From positions 1,210,491 through 1,274,490 of the forward strand of contig CAWIVH010000001.1 in the NCBI GenBank assembly GCA_963839475.1: a stretch of 64,000 bases of DNA, in the 5' to 3' direction. Position 1 is the stretch's first letter. Each line of letters begins with the position of its first letter. Under the pieces are notes generated by a model, which saw nothing but the letters and a program-made list of their open reading frames with translations, was not told the DNA's origin and made no database searches. Made by a program: the position numbers and the translations under genes. Of this stretch, positions 17,271-26,317 are shown piece after piece. This DNA comes from CAWIVH01 sp963839475. Lineage in GTDB: Bacteria; Acidobacteriota; UBA6911.

Positions 17271-18134
17271 TTACTTTTGAAAAGCGGCACGGATCAGGGC
17301 AATAGCCTGCGGCGCGTCCTGCTGCATATCCTTGGTGCCGGCCTCGACGGAAAGCCTGCTGCAATAGCCTATGCGCCGGAGCGCCTCAAAGAACCCCGAG
17401 TAATCGCACCCGTCCCCCGCCTTCGGATAAATCCGGCCGGCCGGGTTGGCGATGTGGGCGTGCAGGATGCTGGACCCTGCCCGGTCAATGTTCGTGAGAT
17501 CCTCTTTCTGGATGGCCATGTGATAGAAATCGACCAGCAGCCGCACGCTGGGGTGATGGACTGCCTGCACCAGGGCAAGCCCCTCCGCTGCCGTATTGAT
17601 GATGTTCGATTCCTGAGGGCGTAGCGGTTCCACCACGATCGTGATGTTGTGAGCCCCGGCTTCCGTTCCGGCCAGGCGGCAAAACTCCACAAGCTGCTGG
17701 AAGGCTTGCTCCCTTGAGAAGCCCTCAGGAACGTTGCGCGACCCGGAACTGCCGAAAACCACGATCCGGATACCGAGGGTTTCAAGCCGGCCCATGGCCT
17801 GCTTCAGGTAGACGGACTGCACGGCCGGATCCACGGCGGGCCCGGTTACCTTGATCTTCCCGGGAAGGAAGACATTGGCGGAAGGAGTGGAGATTTTCAG
17901 CTCTTTCAAACGAGCCGCGTATTTTTCGAAATCGGCTTCCGTCAATCCGGCGATTTCACTCACCATGGGTTCGAGATAGTCGAAACCGGCGGCCTGGACG
18001 ACTTCCATATCCTTGAGGGGAGCGCAGCAACCCACCAGGATGCGGCAAGGCTGTTTTTGCTGGGATGATATCGTGGCCGTGGCACTCCAAAAGAATGAAA
18101 ACAGAAGCCCCAGTATCGGCTGAATCACTTTCAT
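17271..18134 (-). CDS. Secreted sugar-phosphate isomerase/epimerase (TIM barrel) family protein
   Basis: A 287-residue xylose-isomerase-like/AP-endonuclease-2-fold protein with an N-terminal signal-like hydrophobic segment (residues 4-22). The barrel shows GFDYLEPMVSEIAGL, ELKISTPSANVFLP, GIRIVVFGSSGSRNVPEG, the metal-ligand glutamate in ITIVVEPLRP, VRLLVDFYHMAIQ with Asp and His ligands, and ILHAHIANPAGR. Family members isomerise or epimerise sugars and inositols. The ATG at 18134 is preferred because GGAGG lies directly upstream. It converges on the EF-G gene. Export of such an enzyme is unusual but common in DUF1080-rich, saccharolytic bacteria. Substrate unknown. Confidence 0.82.
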   Translation of the reverse strand: MKVIQPILGLLFSFFWSATATISSQQKQPCRILVGCCAPLKDMEVVQAAGFDYLEPMVSEIAGLTEADFEKYAARLKELKISTPSANVFLPGKIKVTGPAVDPAVQSVYLKQAMGRLETLGIRIVVFGSSGSRNVPEGFSREQAFQQLVEFCRLAGTEAGAHNITIVVEPLRPQESNIINTAAEGLALVQAVHHPSVRLLVDFYHMAIQKEDLTNIDRAGSSILHAHIANPAGRIYPKAGDGCDYSGFFEALRRIGYCSRLSVEAGTKDMQQDAPQAIALIRAAFQK

Positions 18135-18492
18135 CAAATTCCTCCGGTTGATTTGGGAATTGTTCTACCGGATGGAGTTTATACGGCTATTACTCTCTGT
18201 GAATGAAAATAATCCCGAGAATAGGTCATTTCTTCTCCCACCCCCTGGGGCGTCACATCATTTTTTTGGCGGTCTTTCCGGCCGGTTCATCTTGCCTTCG
18301 GGCCTGCCCTCCCGATCCCGGCGCTGACCGGGTTGCGTGTTGCAGGAGACGTTGCGCAGGCATAAGATATTGCCTGATGCATGGTGCATCGGGGTGGAAT
18401 TCCGGGCTGTGGGTCCCGCAGGAGATCTTCCCTCGGCTCCGGCCACTCGCTTGCGCTCGGCGAGGGGAACTTCCAATCTCCGGGGAGGGTTT

Positions 18493-20187
18493 ATGATCGG
18501 CAGGGAAGCCGGGCTCAATGGGATACAAAACACGGCATCTCCGGATGAGAATGTCACCCGGAAACGACATCACTACAAGCTCCCGGTGGAACGGCCCTTC
18601 ATTGCTTCGGAGAGGGATTCAACCTCGATTCTGATTGGAGGCCTAACCAGGCGCCACGACCGCTTTATTGAAGCGGTTTTCGAGGGTTCCGGCTATCGCT
18701 GCATTTCGCTCCCGGTCCCCGACCGGAGCGCTTACATGCTAGGTCGGGAATTCTGCAACAACGGCCAGTGCTGCCCCGCTTATTTCACCGTCGGCAATCT
18801 CCTGAAGTACCTGAAGGGACTCGAAGACCAGGGATTGTCTCGCCGCGAAATCATCCAGCGCTTTGCCTTTTTCACGGCCGGCTCCTGCGGCCCCTGCCGT
18901 TTCGGCATGTACGAGTCGGAATACCGCCTGGCTTTGCAGAACGCCGGTTATGACGGATTCCGGGTTCTTCTTTTCCAGCAGGACCACGGCATTTTCCAGA
19001 AGCACGAGCAGCCGGGGCTGCGCTACAGCATCGATTTGGGCTTCGGGATGTTTCTGGCCCTGCTGCTGGGTGATTTGCTGAACGATCTGGCCGAGCAGAT
19101 CCGGCCTTTTGAAGTGCATCCCGGTGAAACCGACCGCGCGATAGAGGAATGCACTCTGGACGTGTGCGACCTTCTACACAACCGGACGCCGTTCGATCTC
19201 GACCGCCATGTTTCGGCTCGCACCTCCGCCTGGCTGCTTCGTCACCCCGGAATCCGGCTCGCCATCATTCTTTCGGGGCGATTCCGGCACCGGTTGTACG
19301 GAACTGAACTCCGGGAAAGCCTTGCCCGCTGTCGAGCGCGACTGGACCGGATCGAAGTCGACCGCACCCGGGTCAAGCCGATCGTGAAAGTAATTGGCGA
19401 ATTCTGGGTTCAGACCACCGAGGGCGACGGGAGCTACCGCATGCTGCAGTTCCTCGAGACAGAAGGTGCCCAGGTTCACCGTGATCCAGTGTCCACGTGG
19501 GTTACCTATCTGCTGAACCATGGCGGATTGGGGCTGAAACAGAGAGCCGGCTTGAGTTGGAGGCCGGGCCGGAAAGAGCGCAACGGGCTAGGGAAGGAAA
19601 TCGGCCTCCGGGGCAAGCTGCTCGCGCTCTCGCTTGGCGAAAAATTCTACCAGCGCCAGTACCAGCGTCTGGCAAAGGAATTGGGAGCGCTTGCCCGTCC
19701 CCTGCCGGACCAAACGACACTCGCACGTTTGGCCAGACCTTACTACGATCCGCTGTTGCGAGGAGGCGAAGGGCACCTGGAAGTTGCCAAAAATATTTAC
19801 TACACCTCCCGCGGCCTCTGCCACATGGTCCTGAGCCTTAAACCGTTCGGCTGCATGCCGTCAAGCCAGTCCGACGGAGTCCAATCGAAGGTAGTGGCCA
19901 TGTGCCCGGACATGACCTACGTTCCCATCGAGGTATCGGGCGAAGGGGAAATCCATGCCCACTCCAGGGCGCAAATGGCTCTGGCCGAAGCCAAGGCGAA
20001 AGCCCGGCGTGAGTTCGAAACGGCTCTGGCATCGACCGGGCACAGCCTGGAAGAGCTCCGAAAGTTTGCCCAGGAAAGGCCCCAGCTGTGCAAACCCTTT
20101 TATCGGGTGCCGCACCGACCGGGTGTAGCGGGGACTGCCGCCAACTATGTGCTCCACTTGAGTGACTTGATGAAACAAGGGGCGTAG
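18493..20187 (+). CDS. HgdB-like 2-hydroxyacyl-CoA dehydratase-related component
   Basis: A 564-residue soluble protein related to the C-terminal, HgdB-like part of the very large clostridial CoA-enzyme activase proteins. Conserved cysteine clusters are visible: FCNNGQCCPAYFTVGN near residue 95, then TAGSCGPCRFGMYESEY near 132, and FGCMPSSQSDGV near 455, candidates for an iron-sulfur site. The frame is open to 18337, but the ATG at 18493 with GGGGAGGG just before it is the likely start. The activase gene with two BadF domains begins 51 bases downstream on the same strand. Both parts are one polypeptide in many anaerobes; here they are separate. The physiological substrate is unknown. Confidence 0.78.
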   Translation: MIGREAGLNGIQNTASPDENVTRKRHHYKLPVERPFIASERDSTSILIGGLTRRHDRFIEAVFEGSGYRCISLPVPDRSAYMLGREFCNNGQCCPAYFTVGNLLKYLKGLEDQGLSRREIIQRFAFFTAGSCGPCRFGMYESEYRLALQNAGYDGFRVLLFQQDHGIFQKHEQPGLRYSIDLGFGMFLALLLGDLLNDLAEQIRPFEVHPGETDRAIEECTLDVCDLLHNRTPFDLDRHVSARTSAWLLRHPGIRLAIILSGRFRHRLYGTELRESLARCRARLDRIEVDRTRVKPIVKVIGEFWVQTTEGDGSYRMLQFLETEGAQVHRDPVSTWVTYLLNHGGLGLKQRAGLSWRPGRKERNGLGKEIGLRGKLLALSLGEKFYQRQYQRLAKELGALARPLPDQTTLARLARPYYDPLLRGGEGHLEVAKNIYYTSRGLCHMVLSLKPFGCMPSSQSDGVQSKVVAMCPDMTYVPIEVSGEGEIHAHSRAQMALAEAKAKARREFETALASTGHSLEELRKFAQERPQLCKPFYRVPHRPGVAGTAANYVLHLSDLMKQGA

Positions 20188-20238
20188 GATCGCGATCCCC
20201 TGTAATTCTCCGACAAACTCGTGGCATGGGAAGGGGAG

Positions 20239-23200
20239 ATGTTCAGACTCGGTATCGATATCGGATCCACAACGGTCAAGGCAATTCTGGCAGAGGATGC
20301 TTCGGGAAAAATCCTCTGGCGCGACTACCGCCGGCACGAGACCCGCACGGCCGAAATGCTGCTGGACTTTCTCCGCCGAATCGAGGCGGAAGCCGGGATC
20401 AACAGCAGCAATTGCCGCATTTTTTTGACCGGCTCCGGCGGGGGCAACTTCGCCTCGCTGATCGGAGCCCGATTTGTCCACGAAGTTGTAGCGGCAACCC
20501 TGGTGGTTGAGAAAAAACATCCGCGCGCGTCGGCCATGATCGATCTGGGGGGGCAGGACGCCAAAATCGTCGTTTTCCAGCATGACCCGGGCGGTGGACC
20601 GGTGCGCAAAATCCCATCCATGAATGACAAGTGCGCGGGCGGCACGGGGAGCGTAATAGACAAAATTGCCGCCAAACTCGGCCTTTCCACGGCTCGCCTC
20701 GTGGACCTTCAATACGCGGGAGTGACGCTCCACGCCGTGGCGGGGAAATGCGGTGTGTTCGCTGAAACCGATATCAACAGCCTCCAGAAACGGGGCGTCC
20801 CGCCGGAAGAATTGATGGCCTCCTTGCTCGATGCCATAGTGCAGCAGAATCTCAGCGTGCTCGCCCGCGGTTCCACGCTTCACCCGGAAGTGCTCCTGCT
20901 GGGCGGGCCGAACGCTTTTCTGCCGGCGCTGCGCTCCGCCTGGAGGGCCCACATCGGCGCGCTGTGGGAGGAGCGGAAGGTTTTTCTGCCCGAGGGCATG
21001 GGGATTGAGCAAGCGATTTTTGCCCCTGAACACGCCGAATATTACGGCGCCGAAGGCGCTGCGGAGTTCGGGATGGCCGAGGAGCCCGGGAACGACAACT
21101 ACGTGGGGACCGCCGCGCTCGAAGCATTCATATCCCAGGGCCGGTTGCACGGCAGATCCTTCCCCGCCCCCGGCCTGGTCGGGTCCAAGGCCGAAGCCGA
21201 GGCTTTCGCGAGGGAATTCGCCCCGCCGGCTTTTTCCCCGCCCATTTTTGAATCCGATGCGGTGGTGCGCGGTGCCGTCGGGATCGACGGCGGTTCCACA
21301 TCGACAAAAGCGGTTTTTATAACCGAAAGCGGTGAGGTCCTGGCCAAAGCCTACCGGCTTTCGCGGGGGAATCCCGTGGAAGACACCGTGGAGATGTTAG
21401 AAAACCTCCGTCGGCAGGTCGAGGCTCACGGAGCCGTGATGGACGTTCTGGCGGTCGGCACCACCGGTTACGCCAAGGATTTCCTGCGGGATGTGTTCCA
21501 GGCCGATGTGGCGCTGGTGGAGACGGTTGCTCACACCCGCTCCGCGATCCGGTATTTCGGCGAACCCGACGTCATCGTCGACGTGGGCGGGCAGGATATC
21601 AAGCTTATCCTGCTCAAGAACGGCCGAGTCAAGGATTTCAGGCTGAACACCCAATGCTCCGCCGGCAACGGCTACTTCCTGCAAGCGACGGCGGAGGCGT
21701 TCGGCTGTCCCGTGGAGCGCTATGCCGAGACCGCTTTTTCCGCAACCTCGATGCCCAATTTCGGGTATGGCTGCGCGGTCTTTCTTCAGTCTGACATCGT
21801 CAGTTTTCAGAACCAGGGGTGGAGCCCGCCGGAAATACTGGCCGGCCTGGCAGCGGTTCTTCCTAAAAATGTCTGGCTCTATATCGCCAAGATCCCGAAT
21901 CTTCCCGAGCTCGGCACGAAGTTCATCCTTCAGGGCGGGACCCAGCGAAATCTGGCTGCCGTAAAGGCGCAGGTCGATTACATCCGGGAGCGCTTTCGCG
22001 GATCGGGGCATGAGCCCGAGATCCACGTGCATCCTTATTGCGGTGAGGCCGGAGCTCTCGGTGCAGCGGAGGAAGCGCTCGAGCTCTGGAAGTCCGGCCG
22101 TCGAACGACGTTCATCGGGCTCGAAGCTGTCCGCACCATCGAGTGCCGGGCCTCGCAGGGGGAAGATACGCGCTGCGACTATTGCCGCAACAGGTGCGCG
22201 CGGACATTTATCGAGATCCGCACCGGCACCGGCCGGGATCCGGCACAGGAAACTCCGCGCATTCTGATTGTGGCACCCTGCGAAAAGGGGGCTGCGGGGG
22301 ATACCGAAGCGCTGCGGGAGATTCAGGCGAAAGTGGGATCGGTGGTGAAGTCCAATCCCAACCTGGTCGATTTCGCCGCCCGCGAAGTCTGGCGCCACCG
22401 CGCCGGCCGGCTGGTCGCAGATCCGGTGTCGCGCTTGGGCGCCGCCATACGGCCGGGGCGAAAGCCCCGCATTCTCGAAAGCAGGAGCCGCTTGAGGGTG
22501 GGGTTACCCCGGGCGCTGCATCTGTATACCTATGCGCCGCTCTTCCGGCGTTACCTGGAAAGCCTCGGAATCCGGCCGGGCAACATCGTTCTCTCCGATT
22601 TCAGCAGCGACGAGCTTTTCCGCGCCGGAGCGCGCCGGGGCTCGATCGACCCCTGCTTCCCATCGAAGCTTGCACTTGCCCACGTCCACAATCTTCTTTA
22701 TGTGAAACACCGGGAGAAACCTCTCGACTGCATCTTCCTCCCGAAGTTCGATGTCCTGCAGACGAAGCTTTATGGGATCGGGGCCAGCAATGCCTGCCCG
22801 ACCACGGCTGCGACACCCGAGGTTGTGAAAGCAGCTTTTACCAGAGAGACGGATGTTTTTTCCGAGCTCGGGATTTCTTACCTGGATCCGCTTGTCGATC
22901 TTTCAGACCCGGCACTGCTTGAAATGCAGCTGTTCCAGGCATGGGATCCCCTGCTGGAGCTATCGCCGCGGGAGAATGCGCAGGCGGTAGCCGAGGGCTT
23001 CGAGTCGCAGAAGCAGTGGGAAGCCGAGCTGCGGACTCGTGCCCGCGAGGCGCTGGACCAGCTGGAACGCGAGCAGCGAATCGGCATCGTCGTCCTGGGG
23101 AGGCCTTATCATCACGATCCCGGCATCAACCATGGAATCTGCGAAGAGCTTCAGAAAAGGGGATACCCGGTTTTCTCGCAAAGCACTCTGCCGCTGGATG

Positions 23201-23538
23201 AGGATCTTCTGGAGCGGCTGTTCGGCGACGAAGTGAGGGCGGGTGACATCCGTCACCCGATGGAAATCCAGGATGTGTGGAAGCGCACTTTCTCAGCGGG
23301 CGCTTCGAATAAACTGTGGGCCGCCAAGTTTGCAGCCCGCCACCCGAACCTGGTGCCGCTCGAGTTTTCGAATTTCAAGTGCGGACATGATGCGCCGATT
23401 TATTCCGTAGTCGAAAAGATAATCGAGTGTTCGGGCACTCCGTATTTCGCTTTCAAGGAAATTGACGAAAATCGTCCAGCCGGCTCCATCAAGCTCCGCG
23501 TCGAAACCATAGACTATTTTCTTCGGCATAGGGCCTGA
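20239..23538 (+). CDS. Acyl-CoA dehydratase activase with two BadF/BcrAD ATPase domains and DUF2229
   Basis: A 1099-residue protein. Domain 1 (residues 1-270) is a BadF/BadG/BcrA/BcrD ATPase: RLGIDIGSTTVKA, LTGSGGGNF, DLGGQDAKI and NDKCAGGTGSVIDKIAAKL. Domain 2 (residues 340-620) repeats the fold: VGIDGGSTSTKAVFI, DVGGQDIKLI, NTQCSAGNGYFLQA and CAVFLQSDIVSFQ. In both, a cysteine in the NDKCAGG/NTQCSAG loop could hold the bridging 4Fe-4S cluster. A CDYCRNRC motif near 650 and a DUF2229 region (VGLPRALHLYTYAPLFRRYL) follow. Such activases inject low-potential electrons with ATP hydrolysis. The start is taken as ATG 20239, just after GGAAGGGGAG; GTG at 20221 is the alternative. Confidence 0.85.
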   Translation: MFRLGIDIGSTTVKAILAEDASGKILWRDYRRHETRTAEMLLDFLRRIEAEAGINSSNCRIFLTGSGGGNFASLIGARFVHEVVAATLVVEKKHPRASAMIDLGGQDAKIVVFQHDPGGGPVRKIPSMNDKCAGGTGSVIDKIAAKLGLSTARLVDLQYAGVTLHAVAGKCGVFAETDINSLQKRGVPPEELMASLLDAIVQQNLSVLARGSTLHPEVLLLGGPNAFLPALRSAWRAHIGALWEERKVFLPEGMGIEQAIFAPEHAEYYGAEGAAEFGMAEEPGNDNYVGTAALEAFISQGRLHGRSFPAPGLVGSKAEAEAFAREFAPPAFSPPIFESDAVVRGAVGIDGGSTSTKAVFITESGEVLAKAYRLSRGNPVEDTVEMLENLRRQVEAHGAVMDVLAVGTTGYAKDFLRDVFQADVALVETVAHTRSAIRYFGEPDVIVDVGGQDIKLILLKNGRVKDFRLNTQCSAGNGYFLQATAEAFGCPVERYAETAFSATSMPNFGYGCAVFLQSDIVSFQNQGWSPPEILAGLAAVLPKNVWLYIAKIPNLPELGTKFILQGGTQRNLAAVKAQVDYIRERFRGSGHEPEIHVHPYCGEAGALGAAEEALELWKSGRRTTFIGLEAVRTIECRASQGEDTRCDYCRNRCARTFIEIRTGTGRDPAQETPRILIVAPCEKGAAGDTEALREIQAKVGSVVKSNPNLVDFAAREVWRHRAGRLVADPVSRLGAAIRPGRKPRILESRSRLRVGLPRALHLYTYAPLFRRYLESLGIRPGNIVLSDFSSDELFRAGARRGSIDPCFPSKLALAHVHNLLYVKHREKPLDCIFLPKFDVLQTKLYGIGASNACPTTAATPEVVKAAFTRETDVFSELGISYLDPLVDLSDPALLEMQLFQAWDPLLELSPRENAQAVAEGFESQKQWEAELRTRAREALDQLEREQRIGIVVLGRPYHHDPGINHGICEELQKRGYPVFSQSTLPLDEDLLERLFGDEVRAGDIRHPMEIQDVWKRTFSAGASNKLWAAKFAARHPNLVPLEFSNFKCGHDAPIYSVVEKIIECSGTPYFAFKEIDENRPAGSIKLRVETIDYFLRHRA

Positions 23539-23602
23539 CGACTTTCATCCCCCCGGTAATCGCGATTTGCGAAGGTATTGAACCGCCAATCCTGCACCCA
23601 AT

Positions 23603-24811
23603 TCAGTTTCTGGGGCCCGGCTGGAAGGGAATCCCGAGAAAAGCCGCAATCCTGCCGGCGACATCCTTCAAGGAAATCTCCGGAGTCCTCGCGGGAGCGA
23701 GCCCCTTACCCCACGCCAGAAACACAGGCCGGTAGCGCGTAGGCCAGTGACCGTGAGTTCCGATTTCTCGTGGCTTGGAAAATTCCTCTCCACTGGCCGC
23801 TGTCCCGAACCAGAATCCCTCCGCTGGTTCGAAGACGGCCGTCTCACCGGCAAGGCGCGGGGCAAAGCGGGCGATTTCCTCCTTGGGAATCTCGCGGCCG
23901 ACACCGTGTTTCGCTTCCGTCCGGAGCTTGCGCAGAAAATCAGCGGCTTCGCCGGTCTGTGCAACGGCGATTCCGCCCATAGGACGGATGCCGGCAACGC
24001 CGGCTGCCTTCGCCAGGACCAACAGGTTGACGTCACGCTCGACCCGCTCGAATCCGTGATCCGACATCACCACCAGGATATATCCGGCCGGCAACTCCGC
24101 CATCACCCGCCCCAGCATCTCATCCGTGTACTCCAAAATGGCATTCGCTTCACGCGAGAAGGGCCCGTTGTCATGGGCCTCGGAATCGAGGTCGACCATG
24201 TGAACCAGCGTAAGATCGGGACGGTGGGTTTTCAGCAGGTAGAGCGTGGCGAGAGTCCGGGTGCGATCATCCATCCACTCCTGGGGGAAGGAGGGGTAGG
24301 CCTGGCCGATGCGTTCCGAAAGGCCCGGAGGAGTCTCCTTAGAAGCGATGGATGGGAGGTCCATTGCGCCGCCGCGCCTTTTCACAAAATATTCCGGCAG
24401 GTTATAGGTAACCGGGGCATCGACGGTGACCGGCCAGGTCACCGCCGCGGTTTTTTTGCCGGCCTGGCTGGCAGCATCGAGCAGGGTGCGCGCTTTTAGC
24501 AGGTTTGCACTCCAATAGTAATCTCCACCCTCATCCTTGGGCCGCCGGTTTCCCAGGATGCCATGGATGGTCGGGTCCACGCCGGTGATTATCGTCGTGT
24601 GGGAAGGCCAGGTGGCCGTAGGGACTACACCGGTCACTCCCTTTGCCCATTGGCCTTCGCTCATCAGCCTGCGGAGGTTGGGAATCTTCAACCCCAATCG
24701 GTCGCATCCTTCCAGATATCGGGAATCGAGACCGTCCACCGAAATAACGACCACCGATTGCTGCGCATAAAGATTGAGGGTTGTCAGAAGTAGGGCAAAA
24801 ATCAGTTTCAT
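23603..24811 (-). CDS. Secreted alkaline phosphatase-superfamily phosphodiesterase
   Basis: A 402-residue exported protein of the type I phosphodiesterase/nucleotide pyrophosphatase family. Residues 1-16 are a signal peptide. The metal-binding VVVISVDGLD at the mature N-terminus, the Thr nucleophile in PTATWPSHTTIITG, LVHMVDLDSEAHDNGP and VVMSDHGFERV match the conserved zinc-binding and catalytic segments of this fold. It would hydrolyse phosphodiesters or phosphonates in the periplasm, but family members differ widely in substrate. ATG at 24811. It converges on the activase gene, with 64 bases between the stops, and has no operon partner. Confidence 0.87.
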   Translation of the reverse strand: MKLIFALLLTTLNLYAQQSVVVISVDGLDSRYLEGCDRLGLKIPNLRRLMSEGQWAKGVTGVVPTATWPSHTTIITGVDPTIHGILGNRRPKDEGGDYYWSANLLKARTLLDAASQAGKKTAAVTWPVTVDAPVTYNLPEYFVKRRGGAMDLPSIASKETPPGLSERIGQAYPSFPQEWMDDRTRTLATLYLLKTHRPDLTLVHMVDLDSEAHDNGPFSREANAILEYTDEMLGRVMAELPAGYILVVMSDHGFERVERDVNLLVLAKAAGVAGIRPMGGIAVAQTGEAADFLRKLRTEAKHGVGREIPKEEIARFAPRLAGETAVFEPAEGFWFGTAASGEEFSKPREIGTHGHWPTRYRPVFLAWGKGLAPARTPEISLKDVAGRIAAFLGIPFQPGPRN

Positions 24812-25163
24812 GTCCGGATCCTTTTAATGATTGCTTTAAGCCGATTTTTCTTTCGCAAGGAGCCTTCATCAAGAACATTCGGGACACCGCTCGATTCAAT
24901 GTGCCTCCGGCATGCTGAAATGAAATGCAGCTCCGTATGAATAATCCTGCGCTGGATGGAAGGGATGGAAGCTCCAATCGACAACCTTTTAACGGTGGCT
25001 AATATATGGATTGCCTCCCTCATTTTCAAGTTCAGAAACGGACCGGCGAAACGCGGGAAATAAGCGAATAAGCGCGGCCCGGATCGCGCGGGGTCGATCC
25101 GGGGTTTGTGTTAACCGGACACAGGTTTATGATGTCACGGAGTTCAATGGAGGATGGTGAGCT
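24812..25163. other. Gene-free gap between divergent genes
   Basis: This 352-base gap separates the phosphodiesterase and the Gfo/Idh/MocA gene, which point away from each other, so it must hold both promoters. I could not pick reliable -10/-35 pairs. No RNA gene, long repeat or conserved open frame is visible. Confidence 0.4.
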
Positions 25164-26264
25164 ATGGTGGAAAAGGGAAGAGTCAAGGTCGGAATCATCG
25201 GCTCCGGTTTTGAAGCCGACATTCATGCCGAGTCGTTTCGAATGGTGCCGGACGAAGCGGAGGTTGTGGCCGTGGCATCTCCAACTCCGGGGAACGCCGA
25301 AAAGCTGGCCGCCAAATACGGAATCCACAGAGTTTTCCGCGACTATCGCACGATGCTGGCCGAAGAAGACATCGAATTGGTGACCATCACGGCTCCCAAT
25401 TCCCTCCACGCGCAAATGACCGCCGACATTGCCGGAAGCGGAAAGCATGTGGTCTGCGAGAAGCCGCTTTGCATGACGCTGGAGGAGGCGGATTTCATGA
25501 TTGATGTCTGCCGCAGGCATGGGGTCTTGCTGCTGTACGCCGAGGAGCTTTTCTTTACACCCAAATATGTCAAGGCCAAGGAAATGGCGGACCAGGGGGC
25601 ATTCGGCAAGATCTATCATGTCAAGCAGAGCGAGAAGCATTTTGGCCCGCATGGCGATTGGTTCTGGGATGTCGAAAAATCCGGCGGCGGAGTTTTCATG
25701 GACATGGGGTGCCACGGTATCGCCTTCTGTTACTGGTTCTTCGGCCGTCCGGAAATCAAGTCGGTTTACTGCCAGATGGGCACTTATGTTCATGGGCAGA
25801 AAACCAGAGGAGAGGACCACTCGATCTGCATCCTCGAATTTGCGGGCGGCGCAGTCGGCCTGGTGGAGGATAGCTGGGCGCGCCGCGGCGGTATGGATGA
25901 CTGCATCGAAATCTACGGCGAAGGCGGCGTATCTTACGCCGACCTGCACATGGGCAACGCCCTTCCCACCTATAGCGAATACGGCTTCGGATACGCGGTG
26001 GAAAAGGCTCCGTCCACCCGGGGATGGACCTACCCGGTTTTTGAGGAGCTCTGGAATTATGGTTTTCCCCAGGAAATGAGGCACTTTGCGCGTTGCGTGC
26101 GCGGCAAGGAGGCTCCGCAGGTTACCGGCGAGGACGGCCGCCTGGTTCAGGAGGTCATGCTGGCAGGCTACCAGTCCGCAGGCCTTGGACGAAAGGTCGA
26201 ACTGCCCTTCCGCCCGGGAGGGGTCCGGAAGCCGATCGATCTCTGGTTTTCTCCCTTAAAATAG
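25164..26264 (+). CDS. Gfo/Idh/MocA-family NAD(P)-dependent oxidoreductase
   Basis: A 366-residue dehydrogenase. The Rossmann nucleotide loop is VGIIGSGFEADIH, followed by ITAPNSLHAQ and the family signature CEKPLCMTLEEADFM, with the EKP lysine as expected. The C-terminal domain has the conserved GGGVFMDMGCHGIAFCYWFFG block with a likely catalytic His. Family members oxidise sugars, inositols or amino sugars in the cytoplasm. The ATG at 25164 is preceded by GGAGGATGGTGAGCT. An MttB-family methyltransferase starts 53 bases downstream on the same strand, so the two may serve one pathway, for example opening a methylated compound, but this is only context. Confidence 0.9.
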   Translation: MVEKGRVKVGIIGSGFEADIHAESFRMVPDEAEVVAVASPTPGNAEKLAAKYGIHRVFRDYRTMLAEEDIELVTITAPNSLHAQMTADIAGSGKHVVCEKPLCMTLEEADFMIDVCRRHGVLLLYAEELFFTPKYVKAKEMADQGAFGKIYHVKQSEKHFGPHGDWFWDVEKSGGGVFMDMGCHGIAFCYWFFGRPEIKSVYCQMGTYVHGQKTRGEDHSICILEFAGGAVGLVEDSWARRGGMDDCIEIYGEGGVSYADLHMGNALPTYSEYGFGYAVEKAPSTRGWTYPVFEELWNYGFPQEMRHFARCVRGKEAPQVTGEDGRLVQEVMLAGYQSAGLGRKVELPFRPGGVRKPIDLWFSPLK

Positions 26265-26317
26265 GAAATGGCGAGCTATTGCGGGCCGGAGAACCGGCCG
26301 CAGGAAAAGGAGTGCCC

